Positions 31,673-42,876 are shown, counted from the first letter of the stretch. The stretch: DNA of 64,000 nucleotides from Bettongia penicillata ogilbyi (GCA_023548195.1 JAJHZJ010000121.1:612347-676346), one strand, 5' to 3'. A program made the numbers and translations. The notes: generated from the sequence alone by a model not told the origin.

Positions 31673-32521
31673 ACATTGATTTCAGCACCAGCAGCTACCT
31701 CTGGGAGACAGAGTCTATGAATAACAAATTATACAAAACAAATATCTGAAAACAGCTGGGAGCAATGAGTGTGACTAATCCTGGGAGATGATCTAAGATC
31801 CCTACAGAAGCAGGGACTCCTGGTGTTCAGGGCTGGCAAGCTTCTGGGGATGCTTGGCTTGGGAGGTAGAGAATAAGAGTCAGGCTTTGCTTGGCTCAGG
31901 CCTGCCCACTAACAGGGATCCGGTGCCATGACTGCTTCATGGCCTTTCCAGGGTCTCAGTCCGGTGCACACCGTATAGGTATCCATATCAGAGAGATTGC
32001 AGCACCACTGCCAATCTGGTTGGAAGCTGGCTTTGAGGCGAAAGACGAAATACATGCCAGGGCTCATCCTTCACTCCTACTTCACTGACAGGAAAACAGT
32101 TTGCCGCTGTTCTTTCCCTTGTAGGTTGCATGAGGCACAAATAGAAACTTGGGTCTCAATACAGCCAGTCAGCTGACTGAAAGGAGCTATAAATGCATTT
32201 CTTCCAGGTAGATGTTTTTTTTCCCTTTTGGTCATGTCTAATTTGAGTCATATTCTCTGTAAAGTATATGGCTAGAATTCATAAATCGTGCCACATTTTT
32301 TCTTGATGAAAAATCCTTACAATCTAAAAGGCCATCGTATTGTTTTGGAAATGAAATCCATAGGGACAAAGGCTCCAGATCTAACCGCCTGTTGGACATG
32401 TGCCTGTGACAAAATTATGCATATAACAAAGTAGGGTCTGGAGCTCCGGGCAAATGCAAAACTAAATCTTAATCTGGTCTCTGTGACTAATTTGCTACAT
32501 GGCTTTTGGGAAGTGATTTAA
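31673..32521. other. Unclassified, moderately G+C-rich interval
   Basis: No element is recognised in 850 bases. The section 31780-32120 is richer in G and C than its neighbours and contains a 65-codon plus frame (31891-32088) without motif. It is a reasonable candidate for conserved non-coding sequence, but nothing in the sequence proves that. Confidence 0.35.
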
Positions 32522-32935
32522 ACTTCAGTCAATCAAGCAAAGTATCTACTATAAGTCAAGAACTTATGCTAAATGTTAGGTGTACAAAAGAAGATGCAAA
32601 CAACTTCAGGGAGCTTACAATCTAATAGAGGAACATACACTATATACAGGATGAATAGGAAATAATTATCAGAGGGAAGGCTCTAGAATTAAGAGGGTTT
32701 GGGAAAGACTTTCTGTTGAAAGTGGGATTTCAGTTGGGTCTTAAAGGAAGCCAGGGAGGTAAGTAGTTGGAGCAAAGGAGGGAGAAAATTCCAGGCATGG
32801 AGATGCCTAGAACCAAGAGGTGAGTATCTTATTTGTGAGATCTTAAGGCATAAGAACGGAAAGGTAGGAGAGAGCTAGGTGATGAATGCCAAACAAAGCA
32901 TGTTGTATTGAGTAGGGGAGTGGGTTTCCTTGTGT
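32522..32935 (-). mobile_element. L2 LINE 3' end, antisense
   Basis: Blocks cagggagcttacaatctaat, ggaaataattatcagaggga, ggcttctag-type decay, tgggtcttaaaggaagccag, attccaggcatggagatgcc and gatgaatgccaaacaaagc. Confidence 0.85.
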
Positions 32936-32944
32936 ATAACATAA

Positions 32945-33200
32945 ATGACTTTTGAGTTTCTTCCTTACTGTCTACCCCCAAACCCTATTCCTCCTCCCAA
33001 ATACACTATTTATGTTAATCGAACTATTACTGTCCCAAATCATTCAGGCTCAGAACCTAGGAGGTATCATTTCTGACCTTTCCTTCTCTGCCATCCCTCC
33101 CTCTTTCATCTTATTAATCACCAAATCCTACTTGATTGTACTTCCACAATATCTCTTGTATCTTTCCCACCCCCATCACTTAGTTCACATCTCCTGATGC
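32945..33200 (+). mobile_element. L2 LINE ORF segment, sense (nested stack, part 1)
   Basis: Blocks ggctcagaacctaggaggta, tcatttctgacctttccttc and accaaatcctacttgattgt, then acaatatctcttgtatcttt. These match the L2 ORF region encoding the polymerase C-terminal side. It continues at 33506 after a CR1/L3 insertion. Confidence 0.75.
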
Positions 33201-33204
33201 TTTC

Positions 33205-33505
33205 TTTAAGGACAGTCAACTTATAGCACTTGATTTCACAGAGAAGGAACAGGAGCATAGAGATGAACAGAAGTTTCAAGAAATAGTTCTAGGCTTGATT
33301 GCAAGGAAAACTTTCCTCATTGTGAAAGCTATCCTAAAGAAAAGTGAGCTGTCCTGGGAGGCAGGGAATTCTCCATCACTGGGAGTCTTCATCTAGAGGC
33401 TGGATAAGCAGTTATCAGGAGTATCATACAGGGAATTCCAGCTCGAGTGTGGGCTAGAATGGATAAAGCAAGCTTCTTTCTATCCTGGATATTCTGTGGT
33501 ATGGG
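33205..33505 (+). mobile_element. CR1/L3 LINE 3' end, sense, inserted in L2
   Basis: Blocks aaggaaaactttcctcattg, gtgagctgtcctgggaggca, gggaattctccatcactggg, agtcttcatctagaggctgg and gggaattccagctcgagtg, then tggatattctgtgg, reproduce the L3 3' UTR in order. Confidence 0.82.
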
Positions 33506-33760
33506 ATTCTCTCCTGAATCACTGCAGTAGCCTCCTACCTGGGCCCTCTGTCTTCATTCCCATTCTACTCTGACCTTGCCTTCACACAGTTGCCAAATGA
33601 ATCTTCCCAATATACAGATCTGCCCAGAGCAAAAATCTTCAGGCAACTTCCTATTTCTTGTAGAATCAAACACAAAGCCTTAGTCTTCCATCTAAAACCT
33701 TCCACCATCTGACTTCAACCTCCCTTTGTAGCCTTATGTCAGAAGACTTTGCTCTATATA
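33506..33760 (+). mobile_element. L2 LINE, sense (nested stack, part 2)
   Basis: gaatcactgcagtagcctcc picks up the L2 where part 1 stopped. Then come acagttgccaaatgaatctt, caggcaacttcctatttctt, gtagaatcaaacacaaagcc and ccttccaccatctgacttca. Confidence 0.82.
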
Positions 33761-33767
33761 TTCTTTA

Positions 33768-34195
33768 ATTATATTTTTTATTGTGACATTAATAAACACC
33801 AACTAAAATGAGCAATTACATATACAGATTAGAACAGAAAAAGGGAATTGTACATTAAACTGGGAATCTTTATTTCATAGAGCTTAGTTTTCTTTTAAAG
33901 CATATAATAAATTCTGCATGTGACTTTCCAAGCTGCCCTGTTTGTCCATGATTCTTTTTAGCCTTCCATTCTTTTCTATACATTAAAAAAATACTTCTGT
34001 GACCTTTCTTTTTCTCTTCTTCCTTCCCTTTTTCTTTTCTCTCTCCCTCCTTCCCTTCCCTATCTCTTCTCTTAGCTCCTTCTCTCTTCCATCCCCACAA
34101 CTGGAAAAAAAAAGAGAGAGAAAAGGCAAACCTTTGCAACAAATATGCATAATCAACAAAACCAATTCCCACATCAGTAAGATCCCAAAATTCAT
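33768..34195 (-). mobile_element. L1 3' UTR, antisense, inserted in L2
   Basis: The segment tttattgtgacattaataaa, cttttctttttctcttcttc-type pyrimidine tract (34006-34090), ggcaaacctttgcaacaaat and atgcataatcaacaaaacca is the reverse complement of the marsupial L1 3' UTR (compare 55500-55700). Confidence 0.72.
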
Positions 34196-34199
34196 CTAT

Positions 34200-34610
34200 T
34201 CTGCATCTCTCCATATTCTCTCCATTTGCCAGTCTTACCCCGTTCACATGTTTTCAGGCATTCCTGCAAGCAGGCTCTCCCTTCTCTGGAAAGTTCTCTA
34301 TCTAGATCCACTCAAGATTTTTCTCTTTCTTCAAGGCCTAGATTAAGTACCAACTTTTCCATAAAGCTTTCCTTGATTCCTACAGCTAAAAGTGACCTCT
34401 ACCGCCTTAAATGTTTTTAGAGCACTCTTTTTGGATCTACATTTCACCCTTGGTAAAGTCGACTTAGTATCATTGTTACATGTGTATATGTCATGTCCTC
34501 CTTATTAAATTATATCTTTGAAGCCAGGGAATATTGGTTCACTCCAATTACAAATATAAGTATTCCAAATATCAAACATAGTGCCTTGCAGAAAAGGTTT
34601 AATTGAATTT
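34200..34610 (+). mobile_element. L2 LINE 3' UTR, sense (nested stack, part 3)
   Basis: ttcacatgttttcaggcatt, ctcccttctctggaaagttc, cttcaaggcctagattaagt, accaacttttccataaagct, ttccttgattcctacagc and tatctttgaagccagggaat, then aacatagtgccttgcag. This completes the 3' UTR to near its terminus. Confidence 0.85.
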
Positions 34611-34721
34611 AATTCTATAATCCTAAATTATGAAAGACCAAACTACTCATAATGGGCACCTTTTAACAATCCTGAATTCTTATATTACGGTGTCTCACTT
34701 ATTATCCATCTTGGTCTATCT

Positions 34722-34870
34722 ATCTAATGCAATACAATAAACATTTATTAAACACCTACTATGTGCCAGGCACTGTGTTAAGGGCTGAAGATATATGTAA
34801 GAAAAAGAAAGACTGTCTCTGTCCAAGTAGTTGACTATCCAATGAAGGAAGACAACACACCAAAGAAAGC
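34722..34870 (-). mobile_element. L2 3' end, antisense
   Basis: ataaacatttattaaacacc, tactatgtgccaggcactgt and gttaagggctgaagatat are followed by gtctctgtccaagtagttga. Weak related sequence may extend to about 35040. Confidence 0.9.
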
Positions 34871-35104
34871 TAGAAAGGAGAGGGGAGAGATATTAGGGGG
34901 GTATCTGGCAAGGGATCATCTTGGTTCATGGAGTTGAAACCAAGATTTATGGATGTAGAGTAGAATAAGCTGCTAAGTCCAAGTTCTGCTTTGTATAAAG
35001 GAAAGCTTTGAATGGAGTTTAGTACTACAACCTACAATAAGGGGAGAGAAGAAGCTGAGGGATATCCAAGGATTAGTTAGTAGCACAGTGATAAGATTAG
35101 AAGT

Positions 35105-35475
35105 GATCCGTTTATCCTGGGAAGGACATCTTATTCCTTAACCTCTCTGGGACTGTTTCTCCTCTCTGAATCTTCATGACCTCATTTGAGCTTTTCTTGG
35201 CAAAGATACTGAAGTGTTTTGCCATTTCCTTCTCCAGCCCTATTTTACAGATGAGGAAACTGAGGCAAACAAGGTTAAGTGACTTGCCCAGGGTCATACA
35301 TCTAGGAAGGGTCTGAGGTCAGATTTGAGCTCAAACAGAGAAGTCCTCCTGATTTCAGGCCTGGCACTATGCACTGAGCCACCTAGTGATTGACTATTCT
35401 TGGTTGCAAAATGAGGGGTTTGCTGTCTTTGGCTTTTAAGATCTCTTTCAGCTCTAAAGCCATGATCCTATCATG
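35105..35475 (+). mobile_element. MIR-type SINE, sense, split by a WSINE
   Basis: Left part ccttaacctctctgggactg (to about 35157) and right part caaaatgaggggtttgctg, gatctctttcagctctaaag and ccatgatcctat (35395-35475) are contiguous in the MIR consensus. The intervening sequence is the antisense WSINE. Confidence 0.72.
35158..35393 (-). mobile_element. WSINE1-type core-SINE, antisense
   Basis: Blocks cttggcaaagatactgaagt, gccatttccttctccagccc, gatgaggaaactgaggcaaa, aagtgacttgcccagggtca and the head ending actgagccacctagtg. Confidence 0.9.
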
Positions 35476-35479
35476 ATCC

Positions 35480-35936
35480 TTTTTTTTTTTTTGTTACAAC
35501 TCCAGTGGTTTCCTTTCTACTTCTGACATTAAGCCATCTGAAGCACTCTCCCCTCCATTCATTCCTAACTCTCAGAACTTGCGAGAAAAAATAAAAGTGA
35601 AAAGGCAACATGCCTGTAATTTTGATGATGGAATGTCTAAATGAAATCATGTACAAATCCCAGAATATAAAATGAGGAGATACCATTCACCCCTTAAAAC
35701 CTGAAAATGGTTAATCAGAAGACAATGAAATTCACTTTCCCCAGCAGGTTATAAACATATGGTTATATTGGAGGATAAAATTTTAAGAAAGACCGAGATA
35801 AATGTGTAGATGTTAAATCCATAACAGATTATTAAGAGAGACTTGGAAGACATGGATATCCCTAACCTTTTTAACTCAGGAAAGAAAGGCATTCTTCATA
35901 TACCTTGGTTTCTCTTTCACAGAATAATAGACTGAA
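35480..35936. other. T-run then unclassified interval
   Basis: A T-run at 35480-35492 begins the segment. The following 200 bases (to gaaaatggttaatcag) resemble an antisense retrocopy in layout, but I cannot name a source. Confidence 0.35.
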
Positions 35937-36153
35937 TAGACCCCATTTGAGTTTTTTTGGGTTTTTTTGGCAGAGATACTGGACTGGTTTGCCATTTCCT
36001 TCTCCAGCTCATTTTACATATGAGGAAACCGAGGCAAAGAAAAACTTAAATGACTTTCTCAGGGTCACACAGCCAATAGGGGTCTGAGGCCAAATTTGAA
36101 CTCAGGCCTTGCTGACTTCAGGCTCAGCCTTCTATCCACTATGCCATCTAATG
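35937..36153 (-). mobile_element. WSINE1-type core-SINE, antisense
   Basis: Blocks ggcagagatactggactggt, ttgccatttccttctccagc, tatgaggaaaccgaggcaaa, ctcagggtcacacagccaat and head ctatccactatgccatctaa. Confidence 0.9.
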
Positions 36154-36154
36154 G

Positions 36155-36372
36155 ATAAAGTACTGAATTTGCAACTGAATTCAAATCCTGACAAGATACT
36201 TATTAGCTGTGTGACCCTGGTCAAGTAATTTAGCTTCCCTCAGCTTCAATGTTCTCATCTATAAAATGCGAATAATAATGTATCTATCTCAAAGGGTTGC
36301 CCTAAGAATCAAATGAGATAATATTTATAAAGCACTTTGTAAATCTTAAAGTACGATATAAATGCTAGTTAT
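36155..36372 (+). mobile_element. MIR-type SINE, sense, near full length
   Basis: Blocks tggataaagtactgaatttg, ttagctgtgtgaccctggtc, atgttctcatctataaaatg, atctcaaagggttgccctaa, atgagataatatttataaag and taaatgctagttattat. Confidence 0.9.
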
Positions 36373-36379
36373 TATGACC

Positions 36380-36675
36380 CAAGCCTGGCTCTCAAAGGGC
36401 TCATAGTACAGTGATGGTGATAAAAACACAAATAAATCCAAAGTAAAATGAAATTAATGCAATAGGAGCAGAATAAGCTAGATGCCAGAGGAGTACAGAG
36501 AATAGGATCGGGGGTGGGGCAGGAGATCACTTGCAAGTTCAGGGATCAGAGGTGGCATTTCAATAGGACTGAAAATAAGCAGAATTTTGATGAATGGAAA
36601 TAGAGACCAGGGACCAATGAGAACATTGATCCTGGAGAGGGTATTAACAAAGGCACAGAGACAATAGCTCAAGAT
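36380..36675 (-). mobile_element. L2-like 3' region, antisense
   Basis: ctcaaagggctcatagtaca, gcaggagatcacttgcaag, tttcaataggactgaaaata and gtattaacaaaggcacagag follow the antisense layout of an L2-type 3' UTR. Divergence is high. Confidence 0.5.
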
Positions 36676-37011
36676 CAGGTAATGGCTGGAAGTTCCTTGG
36701 CAAAAGAAAAAGACTCAATCCCTCCCCAACCCACCCCAAAGGAAAATCTCAAAGCGATCTTGCTTCCTCAAAGTACAGGAGAGAGAGAAGGAGAGCCTGG
36801 ATGTGTCTTCCCTTTTGTATGCATATTCAGTTCTGTCTCAGTCATTCCGGCATCATCAGATCTTCTGGTTCCACAGACAATTGGATAATTCTTCATCATG
36901 ATATATTATCAACCCTTAAGTCATCAAGGCTGGAAACTGGCTCCCTTCAAGTTTCCAGATGGTTGTTTGGACTGAAACCAGATGGTAGAATAAGAATGCT
37001 ACAAGAACTGG
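36676..37011. other. Unclassified interval
   Basis: Two overlapping plus frames (36682-36888 and 36801-37055) have no motif. No repeat is recognised. Confidence 0.35.
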
Positions 37012-37105
37012 CCATATATATGTATTTGTATGTATATATGTATATATGTGCATAAGAATATGTATATGAGTCTGTATATATATATATAAATATATATGAG
37101 AAATT
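37012..37105. repeat. TA/TGTA microsatellite
   Basis: Alternating tatatatgta and tatatatata runs over about 95 bases. Confidence 0.95.
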
Positions 37106-37650
37106 AAAATTTCTTTCCTACATTAATTAGGACCAAGTTTTTTTTTTTGTTTTTGTTTTTTTACTTCCTTATTCAGAAATCAACCAGTGTGGGAAATCTT
37201 GAGCAAAAACTTGCCTCGACAAAGATCTAATCAAAGATAATAAAAGAAATTCTAAGTTTAGGCTAAAGGGTGGATTTCTGTTCATTGCGTTTACTTAGAT
37301 GGGTCTGGGAAAAATATGGATTGTACCTTTTGTCAGACAGGTGACAGGGAAATGGTAAGTCTCTTTGACCAGGATTTAGGTGATCCAATTCAAGTACCCC
37401 CAAGACTCTCACTAGAATGAGCACAAATCTCATTATAATTTATTTTCTCATTGATTGTTAACCAATTAGAGTTGATTGTCACTCTCAGGAACACTCACTT
37501 TTCTAAGGGCATACAAGTTGTATGCCCACCACCATAAAGGTATTTTTGGCATTTGAAAGTGCCACTGACCTCTTTTATTAATAAAATGCTAGCATTATTA
37601 ATTAAATGATTGCCCAGAGACTGTCTCTTAAGCATTTTAAGTGTCTGTCT
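37106..37650. other. Unclassified interval with T-run
   Basis: A T/G-T homopolymer tract at 37138-37161 may be the antisense tail of an unidentified retrocopy. Nothing else is assignable. Confidence 0.35.
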
Positions 37651-37762
37651 ACACACATATTCTACATATATATGAATATATATATATAGTGCATGTGATA
37701 TATATATGTGTGTGTACACACACACATACACACACACATACACACACAAATACATACACACG
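37651..37762. repeat. Compound TA/TG/CA microsatellite
   Basis: It changes from TA to TG to CA blocks, and tgtgtgtacacacaca near 37708 is self-complementary. Confidence 0.95.
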
Positions 37763-37794
37763 GAGGTAGTCAGTAGTAGGGTAGAAAAGTAGAA

Positions 37795-38392
37795 GAGGCT
37801 ATATGGAGAAAATGGCCCTTAAATTAGTCCTTGAAGGAATCCATAGATTCCAAGAGGTGGAGGTGAGGACTGAGTGCATTCCAGACATGGTGGATAGCTA
37901 GACCAAGGCACAAAGATGAGTGATAGAGTGCTGTGTGTGAGGAACAATAATTAATCCAACAGTTGAACCTTAGAATATATGGAGGGGAGTGATATCTAAG
38001 AAGACTGGAGAGGTAGGAAGGGTTGAGAAATGAAGAACTTTAAATATTAGAGGACTTCATATTTGATCCAAAAAAGAATAGGGAACTCCTAGAGTTTAAT
38101 GAGAAGGAACGTTACACGATTTGGGTCAGACTTAAAATTTGTAACTTTGGCAGTCACATGGAAAATGGATTAGAAAGAAGAGAAACTTGAGTCAAGGAGA
38201 TCAAACGGGAGGCCAGTTGCAATATTACATGTGCAACATGATGAGGGCCTCAGCTAAGCTGGTGGCTGCATGAATGGAAAGAAAGGTTCATATTCAAGGA
38301 ATACTGCAGAGATAGAAGAAAATAAGATTGGGCAACTGATAGATTGTGTGGGATGAGAGAAAGAATGAGAATTCGGGAATGATACCAAGACC
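37795..38392 (-). mobile_element. L2 LINE, antisense
   Basis: Blocks ttagtccttgaaggaatcca, ccaagaggtggaggtgagga, tgagtgcattccagacatgg, tgtgtgaggaacaataatta, gcagtcacatggaaaatgga and catgatgagggcctcagcta. It abuts a sense L2 at 38395 in head-to-head coordinates. Confidence 0.87.
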
Positions 38393-38394
38393 CT

Positions 38395-38835
38395 TCATTA
38401 CTTCCCTCCCTATCTCCTCAGTCTTTCCCTCACTCTCCCCTGCCCTAAAGTACTCCTGTGATCCAGTCACCCCAGCATCCTTGCTGCACCTTGGACAACA
38501 TCCTGAGTTTCCCAACTCTGGGCATTTTCACTCTTGGTAACCCCATGCGTGGAAATCTTTCCCTCCTTACTTCTTTGGTTTCCTACAAGTCCCAGCTAGA
38601 ACCATACCAGATACAGGATGCCTTTCCTAATCCCCATTAATTATATGCCATTCCCTCTATTAATTATCTCCAATTTATCCTATATATAGCTCATTTGCAC
38701 GCAGTTGTTTGCAGTTGTCTCCCCCTTTAAACTGAGACCTCCTTGAGAGCAGGAAATGGCTCTTGCCTATTTTGTTAATCTCCAGTGCCTAGCACAGTAG
38801 GTGCTTGATAAACGTTTACTGACTGACTGACTTCT
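38395..38835 (+). mobile_element. L2 LINE 3' end, sense, complete terminus
   Basis: Blocks cactctcccctgccctaaag, ggcattttcactcttggtaa, atgcctttcctaatcccc, actgagacctccttgagagc, tctccagtgcctagcacagt and aggtgcttgataaacgttta, ending gactgactgact. Confidence 0.9.
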
Positions 38836-39069
38836 AGAACATGCCCTCCATCTGCCGTATATTCAGATCACAATGAAAGAGTTTAACAAATACATTCAGT
38901 AATTACTTACCAATATGGACTCCCATGGAAGCAAACCAGAAGAGAATGGAAAGGGGAGAGAGAATGAATGCATTTCTTTCTGGCCCAGTCTAATTTACTT
39001 TGGCTAGCAAACAATACAGTTCTACATGCGTATATGTTTTGTATTATTTAAGGAGTATGACTCAGCTGG

Positions 39070-39312
39070 GACCACTGGGGGACACAGTGGATAGGCTCCA
39101 GTCATGAAGACTCATCTTCATGGATCAAATCTGGTCTCAAACATTTACTAACTGTGTGTCCCTGGGAGAGTCGCTTCACCCTGTTTGCCTCAGCTTCCTC
39201 ATCTGTAAAATGAGCTAGAGAAGGAAAACACAAACCACTCCAGTATCTTTGCCAGGAAAACCCCATATTGGGTCACAAATAATTGGACACAACTGAAAGC
39301 AACTAAGCAATA
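39070..39312 (+). mobile_element. WSINE1-type core-SINE, full length
   Basis: Head ctgggggacacagtggatag, the family-specific gaagactcatcttcatg, core gagagtcgcttcaccctgtt, tgagctagagaaggaaaaca and the aattggacacaactgaaagc tail. Confidence 0.92.
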
Positions 39313-39529
39313 AATTAGTAAGATAGGGAAACAAATATAGTGGCTGTTGGAATCTTTTCCCATTTCCTCCCTCTTTTTTTCCCATCTGAATGACTAGCCA
39401 AAATAAATTGTGTTTTTACTGGAAGATATGCATGGCAAGGAGTGGGACTAATCACTAGTCAAAAGGGCAAGGGGTAAGGATGAGTAAAGGGAAATGATAT
39501 GCCTGGGGGAAAAGGAGAATTTTAAAGGT

Positions 39530-39745
39530 GTAGAGGCAATATGATGTGGTAGAAGGATCACTATTCTTGGAGTCAGAGAATAGCTGGGCTTAACTTTAAG
39601 CCTCAACAGCTGGCCAACGTAACCCTGGCCAAATCATTTAATTTCTCTTGGCTTCATTTTTCTCATCTGTAAAATTGCAATAATACTTATACTGTTGGGA
39701 TAGTATACAAAAAGTCCTACGAACCAAAAAGTATCATAAAATCTA
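39530..39745 (+). mobile_element. MIR-type SINE, sense
   Basis: Head atgatgtggtagaaggatca and ttggagtcagagaatagctg. Core cctggccaaatcatttaatt and tctcatctgtaaaattgcaa. The 3' part ends with taaaatctaaaatataat. Confidence 0.75.
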
Positions 39746-41168
39746 AAATATAATATTATGTGTTCTTATCTTGTATCAGTATGGTAGAATCAAAACACAG
39801 GAAAACTCTCTTGCTTTTTCTGTGAAACTGATGGTACTCGTGACTATGCTCTAGAAATGGAGACCACAGCCATGAATATAATTTGGGCTATTCTGGCTTT
39901 TCTCAGGGAGCCAATGGGGAGCAAAGGTGGTACTTTCTCCCCATGGTGGTCCATGAAAAGATTATGCAATCATTACAACTTGGTTCACTACAGATTTATG
40001 TTACATAAACTCAGTTGGCCACTCATTATCACTAGGTAATCTTATTATACCTCCCTTAACCACTCACTCTCCCACCATCTACTGAGGCTCTTCCAAATCT
40101 TTTCATCCCTCCTTAAACCTCCCATGATTCACCCTACCCCTTTTTCCCCTCCATCTCAGTCAACATGGAGGGACATGGTACCTTCTCCTCTTGGTGGTCT
40201 ATAGGCCAATATTCTCATGCCCCATTCTATCCTAGTTTCTCATCCATCTCCAGCCTCAATTTTCCCCTCTCTGGTGTCCTGCCAAACTCTCATGTGATCA
40301 TTCCCCACATCAACCAGAACAAATAAAAGGCAAAAACAAGCCTCATGATAGAGGGCAGAGGCATGCAGTTCTAGCAGAAAATCCCTTATGTCAAGGATCA
40401 AAAATATCTCTGGGGATTTACAAACATTTTGGGAACCAGGGTTGTTCATTCATGGGTCTCCTTTTTCTCTTTCTTTTAATAAAACTTAAAATATATTATA
40501 AATCATGCACATGGAAGTATGGGGCCATTCTCAGTGTGCCATGAGCTTCCATGCAGACATTTTCCCAAGCGTCTTAGTGGGAGTTTTGAGCTACAAGATT
40601 GGCAAAAATCTCCAGAATGTCCTTTATGTCACAAAGGACACAAAGATCTCTGACTCAAAGGCAACACAGATGTTTGCAATCTCTCCCAACACAAACCTTC
40701 AGTTAAGCAACCTGAATAAATAAATATCCTTTTCCTCCCCTTTCCCAGGCTACCCTTTCTGCCCAGAATATCACTGCTGGATTTGTTACTATTTCCCGTT
40801 TTCTTTTTTTTAATGAGATCTATGTCCCGGGGGCTTCCTCAAACAATGGTAACTTAAATGGGAAAAACAGTACCCTTTCAGTCACTTAAGGATGTGAGGA
40901 AGATGAGAGAAAGCAATAAAACGAAGACCACCTGGGAGGATGCATAGTGAACTGGGATTTTTTTGGTAATAACTTGAGTCATATGACAAAGCTTTTAATG
41001 CACTTTCTTCTTAACAATAGGGGACTAGTAAGCTATGAATCATCTTATTCGAAAATGCCATTCTGGACATTACAAGCAACAATTGCTCACTTTTCTTGGA
41101 GGTGATCTTGAAAGGATAATGGTGTGAAGAAGACTTAATCTCTTTTTTGTGGGTGGTAGAAAGGGGAG
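39746..41168. other. Unclassified interval, partly L2-like
   Basis: Bases 40030-40320 are C/T-rich and may be a decayed L2 ORF segment. Bases 40330-40760 contain a 72-codon plus frame (40505-40723) with no recognised family. It might be a processed pseudogene, but no parent is visible to me. Confidence 0.3.
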
Positions 41169-41238
41169 TCTCTCTTCCTCCCTCCCTTTCTCTTTTTCTC
41201 TCTCCCTCCTCTCTTTTTCTTTCTTCTCTCCCTTCTGC

Positions 41239-41286
<48 letters not shown>

Positions 41287-41311
41287 TCTCTCCCTTCCTC
41301 CCTCTTTCTCT
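41169..41311. repeat. CT-rich simple repeat with (CT)21 core
   Basis: A pyrimidine tract of about 140 bases with uninterrupted CT at 41241-41282. It generates two artefactual Ser/Leu-rich plus frames starting at 41147 and 41149. Confidence 0.97.
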
Positions 41312-41506
41312 GTATTAATGTATATTGGTGTACATATATGTGTTATACATGTATATGTAAAACATGTACATTATATATAAAACATACATGTGTCAATACA
41401 TTTGGTTTGGATATAACAGAAAATCCCCAACAAATACTCAAACCTCTCTCCAATACCATTAAATAAAACCTCCTAATAGCATGACTGTGGCTTATAGTTC
41501 ATATTA

Positions 41507-41780
41507 CAAGATCATAGATTTAGAGTTAGAAGGAACCCAAGAGATCCCTCTCTTATAATAAGAAAATTGGGGTGAGGTGATTTGACCAAAGTAGAGAGTT
41601 CCCCAAGTATGGGACTATCTTTTGCATCTTTTAGTATCTCTAGCACTCAGCATGATGCCTGGCACACTGTAGGTTCTAAATACATTTTTATTGACTGACT
41701 GACAAGCAGTAAACCTCAGAGCTAGGACTGAAATCTAGATACTCATTCTGCAAATCCAGTATCTTTTCCACAATAACATG
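41507..41780 (-). mobile_element. MIR-type SINE, antisense, split by an L2 end
   Basis: Left part gatttagagttagaaggaac and gaggtgatttgaccaaag (to 41597). Right part agagctaggactgaaatcta and ttctgcaaatccagtatctt (41704-41780). The break holds a sense L2 terminus. Confidence 0.7.
41598..41703 (+). mobile_element. L2 3' terminus, sense, inside MIR
   Basis: tcttttgcatcttttagtat, ctctagcactcagcatgatg, cctggcacactgtaggttct and attttttattgactgactga-type ending. The layout is textbook L2 3' end. Confidence 0.88.
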
Positions 41781-41894
41781 TTGATCCTCCGTACCATTCC
41801 CCAACTTTGTAGGTGATAGATTATTAAAAGAAAATATAGCCTGATAATTTATCTCTGGGATTATCTATTGCATTTGACCTGAGTCTTGTAGCTT

Positions 41895-42240
41895 TTTACT
41901 GTATTCATTATTTACATTGCTTTCATCACTGTAAATGTCATTTTTTTCACTCTGCATTATTTATTCTGTACGATGACACTTGGGATTCTTTAAGTTTCTC
42001 TGAATTCTTCATATTCATCCTTTTTTTATAACTCACTAATACCTCATTCCATTAATATACCACATTTTGTTAAGCTAGTCTCCATCCTTAGGAACATATT
42101 TTGTTTGAAGATTTTTATGACAAATAATGTCGCCATTATTTTGGTATATATGTCTGTCAGAAACCTCTTAGGGGTATGATCCAAATGGTGGACCCTCTGA
42201 ATCAAAGGAGATATGAAATGTTAACACTGTCACACAATAG
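41895..42240 (-). mobile_element. L1 ORF2 3' region, antisense
   Basis: Antisense blocks tctgcattatttattctgta, gaattcttcatattcatcct, ctaatacctcattccattaa, atataccacattttgttaag and tatgatccaaatggtgga reproduce the end of marsupial L1 ORF2 in reverse. Confidence 0.65.
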
Positions 42241-42354
42241 AAAGATTAGTTTGTAATAGGCTCCTGGCTGTTTTCATGGCATCAATAAATTATACTCATA
42301 TCAATGGTATCATCAAAGATGAGCAACAACCTAGGTGGGAGGGTTTTTTGAGCA

Positions 42355-42700
42355 AAATGTTCAATGTGTTCCAATTGAGTTGTATACGCGTTTTTAATGT
42401 AATTTTTATCTTAATTGCCTTTTTTCCAAATAACAAGTGCTTATCTTCTCTCCTTTCCTCCCCAGCCTCTGAGTTGTAAAGAAAAAAAAGCTTTATGATA
42501 AATATTCATAATCAAGCAAAACAAATTCCTGCATTGAACAAGTCCAAAAATGTTTGTTGCAGTCTGTATCTTGAAATTATCACCTTTTTGTCAGGTGGTG
42601 GGTAACAGCCTTCATCAGCAGTTCTCACAAATTATGTTTGATCAGAATTCTTATGTCTTTCAAAGACTAATTTGAATAAGGAAAACCTGCTCCTTCATGC
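42355..42700 (-). mobile_element. L1 3' UTR, antisense
   Basis: tgataaatattcataatcaa, gcaaaacaaattcctgcatt, ttttgtcaggtggtgggtaa and gatcagaattcttatgtctt, then tcaaag. The order is opposite to what one continuous element with 41895-42240 would need, so this is a separate insertion. Confidence 0.7.
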
Positions 42701-42834
42701 CTATCAATTCTCAACTTTCTAAAATATTGATGGATGACAACAGCTATTATAATCAATGACAGATAGCCTTAAATGTTGTATGTCTGCCACTTTTTTAAGA
42801 GATTTAAAATTTTAAAAATTTAAAAAATGGCCCA

Positions 42835-42876
42835 AGAACCAATCAACAGATATTTATTAAGCACCTATTATGTGAC
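42835..42876 (-). mobile_element. L2 3' terminus, antisense (part 1)
   Basis: aacagatatttattaagcac and ctattatgtg start the antisense L2 that resumes at 43085 with actaggctttatgttaaag. Confidence 0.82.

Noticed and set aside
40505..40723. 72-codon plus frame as a processed pseudogene or short gene
   Set aside because: I could not recognise a parent protein, and there is no poly(A) tail or target duplication. It is left as unclassified.
41147..41466. Ser/Leu-rich plus frames that look like low-complexity secreted proteins
   Set aside because: They are produced by the CT microsatellite. The same effect explains the minus frames at 51122-51484 and 15908-16212.
41895..42700. The two antisense L1 pieces as one element
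   Set aside because: Their order on the chromosome is opposite to that required for a single antisense L1, so they are two insertions.
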